DNA of 64,000 nucleotides from the NCBI RefSeq assembly GCF_017562075.2, contig NC_054085.1, positions 11,006,259 to 11,070,258 of the forward strand. Direction: 5' to 3'. Below, piece after piece: positions 34,901 through 45,315 of the stretch. The position numbers and the translations under genes are program-made. The notes beneath the pieces were generated by a model, which did no database searches, had not been told where the DNA came from, and was given only the letters and a program-made list of their open reading frames with translations. Source of the stretch: Anopheles merus. Lineage: Eukaryota; Arthropoda; Insecta; Diptera; Culicidae. How positions within the stretch are numbered: the first letter of the stretch is position 1; the number at the start of each line of letters is the position of its first letter.

Positions 34901-37900
34901 TTTCATTGTGGTTTTTCTCGCAATTTTTACAGCAAAACGGTAATGCATGCCGCTGACTCACTGGACGATGGGTTGGGATATCCCGACTGGCGGCTGGCAC
35001 TATGCCTAGTCGCTTCCTGGATTTGCATCGTGGGCATCCTGATCAAAGGTACAGTTCAATTTGATTCGATTGAAAATTAAATATGATGTTTTGCACCTTG
35101 CATTGTGAATGCGGGAAACACTTGTTTGTACAACAGATGACTGCTGTACTGTTGTAGCGAACGAGGGTCGTTTAATTGGTAAAATAAATTTTCAAATAAT
35201 GAGTTCAGAGTTCAGAGAATTGGCAACCTAGCAGTTTAAATGAAGAGCAAATTAGTGAACAGTGCATGTTCAATGTAATTCCCAAATTTCCTATGTATTT
35301 CCATGTCTATTATACAAAATATTTTATATTAACACTAGAACTGCCGATGGGACTTTTTTGTCCCATAGCACTCGAAAAAGGTGTGTTATTCCGCTTGTCG
35401 TCGTGACAAACCATTGAAATTTTCTGACTTTTATTTATTTTGAACGATCTTTCGAATGCGCTAATAAAAATAATTGTAATCCATATGGTTCTTTAAAAAA
35501 ATCATTTTTATCCTAGAACCGCCATATGGGACATTTTTGTCCCATTAACAAATTTTATTGTGATGGCTGGCATCCCTGCTGTCAACGAGTGAGGGGTGTG
35601 CTGCTGCAAGTCTGGCAGCACTGGCGTGTACGCATTTTGTGACAAGGCATATCAATACGAATAGAACAATAAAAATGCGCGAAAGTATTTGACTACATAC
35701 GTGCTTTTACTCTTGCTTACTACGTGCTTATGTTTTCGCTATATTCAATCGGCTAGTCCATAAAAGCATAAAGAAAGAAGAAGTCCATAAAAGCATTCTA
35801 CCGTACACTCTAGCGCAATTTTATTAGTAGCACTGGTTCGTTGTATAATAAAGATTTATTATACCTAATTATGGAGTTTATTAATTATTTTACCACATGA
35901 AACCCTTAGGAAATAATAAACATGTCTAAATATGAACACATAACGAATGGGACAAAATTGTCCCATATGGCGGTTTTAGTAAGGTTGAAAAGTCCGGCGG
36001 TTCTAGTGTTAATATATATTACATATTCCATTCAATGTTAAATGGCTCTGCTTGTTCGAGAATACCTGCAAATTGCAATGAAAAATCAAAATGTATTTAA
36101 AATGCGTTATTTGCTAATACTGAATTTTCGTAGAATAGGGTAAACATCAGCAATTAAACAGATTGCACATTTTGCCTTAGGAAAGCATTTTATAATTGCT
36201 ATATACAATTAAAACTTTTATCATTTTCACATATAGTTTCACATTTCATTCCATTATTCATCTTAATTTAATAACAATTAAATTAAGAGCTAAATACAAT
36301 TAAATCCTTTAAACGATTTGTAGGGTAATTAAATGGACACGCTTGCCCATTTTTAGTATAATATTGAATAATACTGATAAAGAAAACAAAAAATAGACAT
36401 ACAAAATAAAAACAATAGACATACAACAAAAAATTGGACATATAGACTAGGACATAGACATAGACGTGTTGATTTCATTAAGTCCGTAAGGATGGATATA
36501 CAAACATGTTCTAAGAATGTAATACCAACTGCATTTATAATATAGCTATCTTATTTATAATATAGCTAAGAAGTTTGATTTGGCGGATCTTTGATGTGTT
36601 GCGGTATAATGATCTATATCCTTTATCAGTTATTGTTAAGCTCTTTTACCTTTACTTGATTTTTGAGAGTATATAACCTAAACCACAATCATTAACTTAC
36701 CTTCTGTTTTTGCTCCACAATTCTCCAGGCATTAAGAGCTCCGGTAAGGTTTCGTACTTCCTTGCCATCTTCCCGTACATCATCATTGCCGTCCTGCTGG
36801 TGCGCTCTCTAACGCTTGAAGGTGCCTGGACGGGCATCAAGTACTTCTTCGAGCCCCAGTGGGACAAGCTGCTCACGATCGAAGTGTGGTACGAAGCCGT
36901 CACCCAGTGCTTCTTCTCGCTGACCATCTGCTTCGGTGGACTGATCGTATATTCGTCCTTTAACGACTTCTCCAACAACATCTACCGGTAAGCGAGTATT
37001 TTAACTCGATTTACTGTGAATGATCATTAATGTTCTATTGGGTTTCTCTCAATTCAATCCAGCCATGCGCTGATCATAACCTCACTCGACACTGTCACTT
37101 CGCTGGTGGCCGGGTGCGTTGTGTTCGGTGTGATTGGCCATCTAGCTCACGTCACCGGTCAGACGGACATCTCCAAAGTCGTCCAAAGTGGCCCAGCCCT
37201 TACCTTCATCACCTACCCGGACACGATCGCCAAGTTTGACTTTCTGCCGCAGTTCTTCTCGGTGCTGTTCTTCTTCATGCTGTTCCTGCTCGGCATCGGT
37301 ACGCTGATCGGTATCGTAACGTCCGTGATTACCGCCATCCACGACCAGCGGCCGGACATTGCGCGATGGAAGATCGTGATCTCGGTCGGGCTGGCAGGGT
37401 TCTGCATTGGGTTGGTCTACATCACACCGGTAAGTGCCTTTGGGAAGAGTTTTAGTACGGAATGAACACTTTCTAACTTTTTTCTAACTCTAACTTTTTT
37501 TTCTTTGTGGCTCAACATTAGGGTGGTTTGATCATACTGGAGCTGCTGGATTACTACGGTGCCACACTGGTAACCATAACGCTGGCCGTCTTCGAGCTGC
37601 TCACCTTTGCCTGGATCTATGGCGTGAATCGGGTCTGCAAGGACATTGAGTTCATGCTTGGCATCAAGACGGGTCTGTTTTGGCGCGTTTGCTGGGGTAT
37701 CGTGACGCCTATCACGGTGCTGTTCATCCTGCTCGTCAGCTTGGTCCAGTACAAGCCGCAGAATGTCCCGCTCGGTTACAATGGTGCGGCGATCTTCTGT
37801 CTGTTGTTTTATAAATATTCTTAATTTAAAATCTCTTCCTCCTTCTCCTCTTTGCAGCTCTCGGCTGGTGTCTGTATGCGTTTGCCGTTCTGCAGCTGCC

Positions 37901-38111
37901 CTGCTGGGCCGTTTACGCCATTCTGCAGAAGCAGGGTCTGGTGTGGTGGGATCGCTGCAAAGCCGTCCTGCGACCCATGGCCGACTGGGGCCCGGAAGAC
38001 CCTACCAAGCGGTCCGAGTACGGCACTTTCATCGAGGAGTACAAACAGCAGTCGGTTATGGACCGCACCGGCAACCTGGTGGAGAAGGTTCGAAGAAAAC
38101 TGTTTAAGTAA
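31925..38111 (+). CDS. SLC6 nutrient amino acid transporter (NAT) with His-rich N-terminus (629 aa)
   Basis: Seven coding exons: 31925-32032, 34320-34843, 34933-35048, 36729-36987, 37063-37429, 37522-37783 and 37858-38111 (stop TAA). The short first exon joins at phase 0 and is needed to supply an ATG. It encodes a His/Asn-rich stretch (residues 28-38, seven or more histidines) that continues across the splice. GFGNVWRFP lies at residues 77-84. The loop cysteines are in PWAKCDPTWPDC. Helix 6 reads FFSLTICFGGLIVYSSFN and the tail has DWGPED. Na+-coupled amino acid uptake at an epithelial membrane is inferred from the family. An oddity is helix 8, which reads GIGTLIG where the other copies have GSN, replacing the serine aligned with a LeuT Na2-site residue by threonine. 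This copy keeps more of the ancestral-looking introns than any other here. Intron 1 (2.3 kb) and intron 3 (1.7 kb) each carry a MITE. Confidence 0.93.
32033..34319 (+). other. First intron of the NAT gene at 31925
   Basis: 2.3-kb intron between the His-rich first exon and the core of the protein. It contains a TA-flanked foldback MITE (33169-33398). I see nothing nameable in the rest. Confidence 0.8.
33169..33398. mobile_element. Foldback MITE with TA duplication (CCACGATTTATTGG family)
   Basis: The left end is TAGGGTTTTCCACGATTTAT and the right end on the minus strand is CAGGGTTTCCCACGATTTAT. Both are flanked by TA (33167-33168 and 33399-33400), as for Tc1/mariner-type MITEs. Each arm repeats the unit TTCCCACGATTTATTGG two to three times. 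Decayed relatives appear at 62805-62945 and perhaps 56650-56770. Confidence 0.7.
35049..36728 (+). other. Third intron of the NAT gene at 31925
   Basis: 1.7-kb intron at the K-G/I junction before helix 5. Apart from the piggyBac-like MITE it is AT-rich, with a small tandem duplication of TTATAATATAGCTA near 36535-36568 and repeated AGACATA words near 36395-36465. Confidence 0.8.
35333..36008. mobile_element. piggyBac-like MITE (TTAA duplication) in an intron
   Basis: TTAA precedes (35329-35332) and follows (36009-36012) the element. The ends are CACTAGAACTGCCG and, on the minus strand, CACTAGAACCGCCG (13 of 14 identical). The near-palindromic ATGGGAC(A/T)nGTCCCAT motif appears next to both ends and once inside (35526-35545), the inner copy again preceded by CTAGAACCGCC. 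TTAA targeting and a terminal YACTAGAA are typical of piggyBac relatives. It lies in intron 3 of the NAT gene at 31925. Confidence 0.8.
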
Positions 38112-38185
38112 TGGGCCGCGCGTATTTGTAGAACTGTGATTAATTGTAACCCTAGCGCAGTGCGTGTGATTGCCACTAAATGTGT

Positions 38186-38191
38186 AATAAA
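38186..38191 (+). terminator. poly(A) signal of the NAT gene at 31925
   Basis: AATAAA 75 bases after the stop codon. Confidence 0.55.
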
Positions 38192-39249
38192 AAGAATCTG
38201 TATTTCTATTTTTAATATTGAAACATTTTTAACCTGTGTATGGTGCTTTAATATGGAACGAAAATTTCCACCCACAAACGGCTAGCACCAGCTACGCGGC
38301 AACTTGCGACGCGCAATGTTGTATCGTCGTGTTTTGGTGCAACGTTTCGTACGCTACATCAGGCCGCGCGTAAATCGTACTAGCAGCGTCTTCCCTCTCT
38401 GTCCTTGCTTTCCATTTCGATTCCACCCCTTCAAGTGCATCGCGGTTTCCACGGTGATGACCATGACCGTCATTCAATGCTACTGGCGAGCGGATCGAAC
38501 TTACGAGCGCATGCGTAATATTACGCCGGGCAGCTGTAGCGGTTCATTGAGTATTTTTTCACGCTACAGTTACGTATTTTACAGGGTGGTATTGGTAAGA
38601 TGGCATATTTTTCAAAATTACCTATTTACATAAATTGATAAAAAATGCTAACAGAAAATTTGCCTTTTTAATGCCACGTTAGTAAAACATTTTAAAATTC
38701 TAATATAAAGTCTTAATGAAAAAAAATCGATCAAATAGTCTCAAAATTAATTACCGCAGTGCGATCAACTTCATTCAATATAAGAATGGAAACAGTAATA
38801 AAATAAAATAAATTTTAAATAATTAGCCAAAACTCCGCTTCAAAACCCTGTCACCACCCTGCATTGACTATGGCTGTAAATAATCCCACGCCCAGACGCC
38901 GGCAAAACTTTGCGCGGTTGCGTGCACTGCTGCTGCGGTTTGTTGTTGTGTGTTTACACAAACAGCTGACCGAGACGCGAAAACAAACTTCACCAACCAG
39001 GCAGCGGTACAAGGCGCGGAAAGCGAACTCAAAATACGTCTTCGCAAGCGTTTCGCGTGGCAAGATCTAACGATACGACACACAACGACCGCTGACCTCT
39101 TTTGCTAATGTGAATGATGGGTTAAATCTGGGTGAGGGAACTCGCTTTGCACTAAACGTAGATGTAATTTACCATGTTCGTTGTTCTGTTTCATTTTTCT
39201 TGCAGTATGTGCAAATTTGAAATTGATTTTGTACATCAGCATTATATAG

Positions 39250-39597
39250 CAGGGGTCTCCAAACTTTTTTAGTTCGCGGGCCGCATTGCTTCACAATCAA
39301 CGTTGTTGAGGGCCATTTTGGCGCTATTTTTAGAATGAGTGGAAGTTCAAATCTCGTTTTAATAAGAAAATACTATATCTAAAGGTAGAAAATACTATAC
39401 TTTAAATATATCAAATTTCTGCGGTATTATTTTATTGAATCTTGATTTTCATCTTTCAGAAGTAAAAAAATAAATTTTGATTAATTAGTCAGAAAAGACA
39501 GCTATTTAATTTAACCTTTACCCAGTCATCGGGCAGGCCGCATTAAAGGCTCCTGAGGGCCGCAAGCGGCCCGCGGGCCGTAGTTTGGAGACCCATG
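39250..39597. mobile_element. hAT-like MITE
   Basis: The left end is CAGGGGTCTCCAAACT and the right end on the minus strand is CATGGGTCTCCAAACT. The flanks TTATATAG (39242-39249) and TTCTATAG (39598-39605) form an 8-bp duplication with one mismatch and a central TA, the pattern of Buster-type hAT elements. GC-rich subterminal GCGGGCCGC words occur near both ends. There is no transposase. Confidence 0.75.
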
Positions 39598-40091
39598 TTC
39601 TATAGTAACGATTCAAAATACCTGAAATTGTTGCTCGGCGCAAAGCAAGAGGGTTAATATTGGGGAGCTAATGGCATTAAAAGACTGATTCCCAAGACAA
39701 GCGAATACAAGAAACTGGGTACATACTTTCGCGATCAAATAGTGTAAAAAACAGTTTATCAAAAGAGCAAAACAAATATCGAAGTAACGTTACAAGTTTT
39801 GTAATAATAAACTTTGACATTTATGGTTATATAGAGTTATAAAAAGTGTAGAAGATATGCAAACAGCATCAAAGCTGCTACAAATGCGAAGTCACATTCC
39901 ATAAAAACGGCTTTATTAGGCTTAGAAATACATTAGCTCAGAAACTATTTTCTATGTAGAAAAGATTAACTATTTCTAGCAGCAAAAAGGTAAAGAAATG
40001 TGAAGGAAACAATGAAATGTTTGTTTTAAGCTATATTATTTATAAACATAAGCTAGAATATTAAGATTCATACAAAAAATGATAGGACAGA

Positions 40092-40456
40092 CAGTCTATA
40101 CGCGAGAATCGCGGATTATACGATCCCGAGGAATCCACGAAACTTGAATATCCGCATAAGTAGAATTCCGCATATTTCAGCCAAAATACAATTGATTAAA
40201 CGGTATTTTTGTTACATTTACTACCTCTTATTATACACTTTGTCAATTATTTGATGCAATTTGGGTAGACAATTCTAATATTTCTGCCTTTAATGTCATT
40301 AATTTTGAAGCAATTGAAGCAATAATGCAATTTATAATTAATTGGACGATTCCAAAAGTAAATGGTACGGATTTGACATTTGATCAGTTAAATTTTGAAA
40401 ACCGCGTAACTCTGAACCTACATAAGTCGAGAACCGCGTAACTCAGTAACATACTG
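40092..40456. mobile_element. Possible pogo/Tigger-like MITE
   Basis: The left end is CAGTCTATACGCGAGAATCG and the right end on the minus strand is CAGTATGTTACTGAGTTACG. Both run into CGCGG within about 23 bases, resembling pogo/Tigger termini. The expected TA duplication is not visible, so the call is weak. Confidence 0.35.
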
Positions 40457-41019
40457 TGTATAACTGTAATAAACAAATATACAAAATCAAAAATTTATTG
40501 ATTCTCAACGTTGTGAAGGAAATTTAAGAGACATTTGAATACCTGAATGAGATATAAAAATTACATAAAAAATGTTAAATATCATCAAATATTTCACAAA
40601 TGTCATGCGTATCAAGTCATTTTGAGCTATGGATATCAAAGCTATGGATATGACTGAAAATAAAATGTTCAACGGTAAAATAAAAATTTAATAACTCAAA
40701 TTAAAAATTATCTTTCCAGCTGACTTGCATGTTTGCTCGATGAACGAATGAATAAAAAAATATATGAATTAAAATGAGAACTCATCATTTTCTCGTGAGT
40801 CATGAGTTTCATTATCAATCAGTATAGAAAGAACTCATCACTTCAAGAAGCTCACGTAAGCTTTCCCCCATTTCCCCGATCACAGTCGGCGATCGTTCGA
40901 TCTTGCGCAGAAACCAACCAGTTCCCCGAACGGATGCCGAAACTCACCGGATAATGCTTTTTATACAAACCCGTCAACACAACCGGTATCCGGTGTACGG
41001 ATCGATCTCGATCTCGGTC

Positions 41020-41025
41020 TCAGTA
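41020..41025 (+). promoter_or_regulatory. Candidate initiator of the NAT gene at 41256
   Basis: TCAGTA (A at 41022) lies 234 bases before the start codon. The only TATA-like sequence (TTTTATACAAA near 40960) is about 60 bases upstream, too far to pair with it. Confidence 0.3.
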
Positions 41026-41255
41026 TCACACAACCGTTCTTGAGACGTTCACAGTTGGCCGGTCGGTTCACACCAGAAAGTGCATCCCGAGAAAGTGCAT
41101 CCACCCACATCCGATACGCAATTGGCGAGGTGGCTGTAGCGCAATGTTCGTCGAGTGAGTTCGCACGTGAAGTGATCAAATCAATCAACCTCAAACGACA
41201 CAACAAACCAAGGAAGAGAAAGAGTTAACAAACTGATCAAACGCCAGTGCGCACG

Positions 41256-41443
41256 ATGGATTCCACCCCAAAAACAATTGCCAAAGGATTAACCGTACGT
41301 GATTGGGGCGCCAGCGGACAAGTGGGAACAGTGGACAGAGCGTTCATTCGATCGTCGCGTGCAAAGGTCACCCTCACCGACAAGTGGTCAATGTGTGTAA
41401 TTCCCTTTTGGAAGAGTGCGCAGTTTTCCGCCTTTTCCGGATA

Positions 41444-41491
<48 letters not shown>

Positions 41492-44400
41492 TGCATAATT
41501 CATTCCCATCAGGCCGCGCCAGCGGTCGAAAAATTCTTTATCGCACGCTTGGCACGTTGCCACCGGAAGCATTAACAGCAGTGTGTTTGCACTGTGGGAG
41601 GCGTAAAGTTCCAAAATAAATTTAACCACCTATCTCCCCCTGTTTACACCATATACACCTCTCGCATCCCCCCCCCCCCTTTCTATGTTACACGTGCCCC
41701 GTAGTTGATGCGTTCTCAGAATTCATTAAACATTCCAATCGCTTGAATCGATTTGATTCAATCGACTATCTGTCTGTGGGGCAAGACGGAACGAAGATAC
41801 GGCGAGACGGCAACGATTGGCGCAGAGAACGATGTAACAAAACGGGGCGAAATTTGGCGACTATTATTAACCCATCCCGTCCCGTGTAACAACACGCGAG
41901 AAGTAGGCCACGCTGCGCTCTCGCTGCTGTTGCCTTGTTGACAATGTTGTTGTCGTTTTATTTGTATATCGAGGGAAGAATGATGGGAACAGGACTAGTC
42001 ATGTTACAGCAACTGGCAAAAGAAAAGCCAAATCAGCATGCAAAATTTGCAAGCAAAGTTGGGTTGGTAAATTGAACGTTTTTGAAAAACGTTCAGCATC
42101 ACCGTGTATCACCCACGCAAGGGGAAATTATGATTAGGTGAGGCTCGTAATTGATTGATTAGATGTTATTTTAGTAACGGTTTAATGGGAAACATGTTAT
42201 GCTTGGATGATGGAATGACGTGAAGAAGTTAAATTTATTTTGAATGTTTATTCAAAAAGAGTCTTAGAACATCTCTTGAAAATTTTGGAGATTGAAAAAG
42301 CTCTTACTACGAAAATGGATTATGTCAATTTTGATGTCAATTCTTTGTATACAGATTCAAAATAAATGAAAACTCAGACTTTCTCCCCAACAAAAGTTGC
42401 CATAAGCATCAAATAACATCAAATAGTTGATGGAACATATCCATAAATATCCAGCACCGGTAGCCAAAAATGTGAACAAAAGGCAATGAACAATGAAATG
42501 CCAAATCATCAAAAAAGGCTTATTTAGGACAAGTTCTCTATGCTGAAAAGTTCCTGATCTTGAATGCATAGCAGAATAAAATATCCAAGAATGGTTTGAA
42601 AGACACATGAAGTTCTAGGCTACAGCAAACGGAAGTCAAGTGGAAAAAGTACTTAAATTAGATAGATATTATCTTTCAAAATTGTTAATTTTAATCATTT
42701 TTTTCTGCGCCTAAATAACTAATACCAAAAAGGAAAGATTCATCAACTATTTTTGGAGCAATTTTACACCAGGGATGAATCAACTATTTTTACTATATAA
42801 CTATAACTTGTGGCAACATCGACAGACAAGCAACTGCGGCCTACTATCCCAATAATGTTTCCTGGTACTGGTACTTTAACAACTTTGATTTTGTATCGTT
42901 GTAACGTTGCATGACTGTGAAATAACCTATAATCGGGTTTAATTAATCAGCCATGGCTAAGATTACCCAGCAGGACATTATAATTAAAAGCCTTAAAATT
43001 CAAGACCATAGTGAATTCTAACATTCCAACAACTCAAATGTTAGCACGAATATGTGATTGTGATTGGTTGTGTTCTACATTGAACTATCAACCAATACAC
43101 ATTTCACGTTGTTGAAACGGCCTGACAATGTTTAGATGGCTAGAAAACCCCTGGAATGTTCCAAACATTCCCAAAAAGCAACACACCATTACTACACTCT
43201 CCACAGCATTGTTGGGTATTATTTGCAAGCACATCGGATGAACCGTCTGCAGCACCATTCATCATCCTTCACATAAGATCACTTCACAATGAAACCTTTC
43301 TTCCTCATCCGTAGCACACGAACTGCATCACCATCGGCATCGCATCCCCAACCACGCCGGTGCGCGAAAAGTGGACCAGCAACATCGAGTTCACGCTATC
43401 CTGCATCGCGTACTCGGTCGGGTTCGGTAACATCTGGAAGTTCCCGTACACCGCCCTGGACAATGGGGGTGGTGCGTTTCTGATACCCTACCTCGTGGTA
43501 CTGTTCTTGATCGGACGCCCCCTGTACTATCTCGAGATGGCTATGGGACAGTTCTGTAGCCGAGGGTGCGTCAAGATCTACGATATGGCGCCCGCAATGC
43601 GCGGTGTCGGTGTGGGTCAATCGGTCGCAATGGTCGTGGCAATGTCGTACTACACACCGATCCTGGCGATCACTCTGCGCTATCTGTTGCTCTCGTTTAG
43701 CAGTGAGCTGCCGTGGAGCAAGTGCGATCATTCGTGGAGTCGGTGTATCAATTCGGACTTTCGTGGATACGCGAACGTTACGAATGGATTGACCGAGGAT
43801 CGCCGGAACGTTTCCGCTGAGCTGTACTTTACGTAAGTGAGATGAAGAGTGTCCGCAAGGAAGGATAGTACTTAGTTTTCCTCTTCACAACAAACCACAG
43901 CAATACCATAATGCACCGAGCACCATTGGCAGAGGGACTTGGATGGCCAGACGGCAAGCTGGTCCTGTGTCTACTCGTCTCCTGGGCCATTCTGGTTGTG
44001 ATCCTCATCAAAGGAGTTCGCAGTACCGGGAAAGCGGCCTACTTTCTTGCCATCTTCCCGTATGTAATCATTTTCATCCTGCTTGCCCATTCCCTCAGTC
44101 TGGAAGGTTCGCTCGAAGGCATCAAGTTCTTCCTAACGCCTAAATGGGAAAGCCTATTCTCCGCCAAGGTATGGATGGAAGCAGTCACACAGTGTTTCTT
44201 CTCTCTGTCAATCTGTTTCGGTGGAATCATTGCGTACTCCTCGTTCAATAATTTCTCCAATAATGTCTATCGGTGAGTACTTGGAGTTATTGCAACCTTT
44301 CGAATGCTCCAACCAGACATCTTCCTTTATTCTTCTGATTTTCTGATATTCGCATCTCTATAGTGATGCAATGATCATCTCATGGCTGGATACGTTCACA

Positions 44401-45315
44401 TCCATCGTAGTCGGATGCATCGTGTTCGGAGTTCTCGGTAACTTGGCACACGTCACGCACCGCACCAGCATCCAGGACATAGTACGCGAGGGCCCCGGAC
44501 TAACGTTCATGGCGTATCCGGACGCGATCGCAAAGTTCGAGTACTGTCCCCAGCTCTTCTCTGTCCTATTCTTCCTGATGTTCTTCATCGTAGGCATTGG
44601 CAGTAATCTGGGAGCGATCACGAGTGTCATCACGGCTATTCGCGACCGTTGCCCAACGGTTGAGAATTGGAAGATTGTAATGGGCGTTAGTGTGAGTATG
44701 TTTTGTATCAGTGTCGTCTACCTTACCCCTGGGGGGTTAGATCTTCTGGACGTACTGGATACATACGGAGCAAAGTACGTTACGCTGACGCTAGCCCTGT
44801 TTGAGATTCTCACCTTTGCGTGGATCTACGGAGTGGATCGCGTTTGTCGAGACATCAAGTTTATGCTGCAGATCGAAACAGGACTTTTTTGGCGCATCTG
44901 CTGGGGCATTATTGCGCCGCTGCTGGTCGGTGTAATACTGATCGTGAGTTTCGTCGACTACGTCCCATTAAACGTTCCCGCAGAGTATAATGGTAGGAAT
45001 GTTGATGGAGTGTGATCTTCCACGAACTATAGTAATAGTCATCTCTTATCCAATATCATTCCAGTTGCTGGATGGATTCTGTACACGTTCGCCATCCTGC
45101 AGCTACCGTTGTGGGCTGGTTACGCGATCATGACACAGGACGAGAAAGGATGCAGGACGGCATGGAAGACAGCCTTCCAGCCGAGCACCACCTGGGGACC
45201 GGAGAACGAGCTTACCCGCGACCAGTACAACAAGATGGAGAGCAAGCGGAGCCTCTTTACTGCAACCCCGGACCGACATTGTACGCACAGATTGTGTGGC
45301 AAAATATTTGACTAA
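41256..45315 (+). CDS. SLC6 nutrient amino acid transporter (NAT), complete (602 aa)
   Basis: Five coding exons: 41256-41294, 43315-43832, 43901-44272, 44364-44992 and 45065-45315 (stop TAA). The 13-codon first exon (MDSTPKTIAKGLT) is inferred. The main exon has no in-frame ATG, and a phase-0 GTACGT donor and a pyrimidine-rich CGTAG acceptor fit. The layout matches the neighbours at 31925 and 52083. GFGNIWKFP lies at residues 49-57, with Lys where SLC6 proteins usually have Arg. The loop cysteines are in PWSKCDHSWSRC and there are two NVT/NVS sequons. Helix 6 reads FFSLSICFGGIIAYSSFN, helix 8 GIGSNLG and the tail TWGPEN. The expected role is Na+-coupled uptake of neutral or aromatic amino acids; the substrate cannot be fixed. 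It lacks the introns before helix 5 and before the helix 10 segment. A further ATG at 43289 is out of frame. Confidence 0.9.
41295..43314 (+). other. First intron of the NAT gene at 41256
   Basis: 2.0-kb intron with a TG microsatellite at 41447-41489, a C-run near 41671 and otherwise AT-rich unique-looking DNA. Its borders depend on the inferred first exon. Confidence 0.6.
41447..41489. repeat. (TG)n microsatellite
   Basis: About 21 uninterrupted TG units, the longest simple repeat in the window. It makes artificial CVCV and HTHT frames on the two strands. Confidence 0.95.

Larger units (their letters stand above)
38192..41019. other. Intergenic, second to third NAT gene
   Basis: This stretch holds a hAT-like MITE (39250-39597) and a possible pogo-like one (40092-40456). 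A GC-richer island at 38840-39080 has open frames on both strands without a recognisable product. Confidence 0.6.

Noticed and set aside
38304..39070. Open frames in the 38.3-39.1 kb island as a separate gene
   Set aside because: Frames of 60-110 codons overlap on both strands without splice signals or recognisable motifs.
40092..40456. Confident pogo element
   Set aside because: Ends resemble pogo/Tigger but the TA duplication is missing on both sides; kept only as a low-confidence feature.
43289..43483. ATG at 43289 as start of the NAT gene
   Set aside because: It opens a different frame from the transporter; the in-frame extension has no ATG, so an upstream exon (41256-41294) is preferred.
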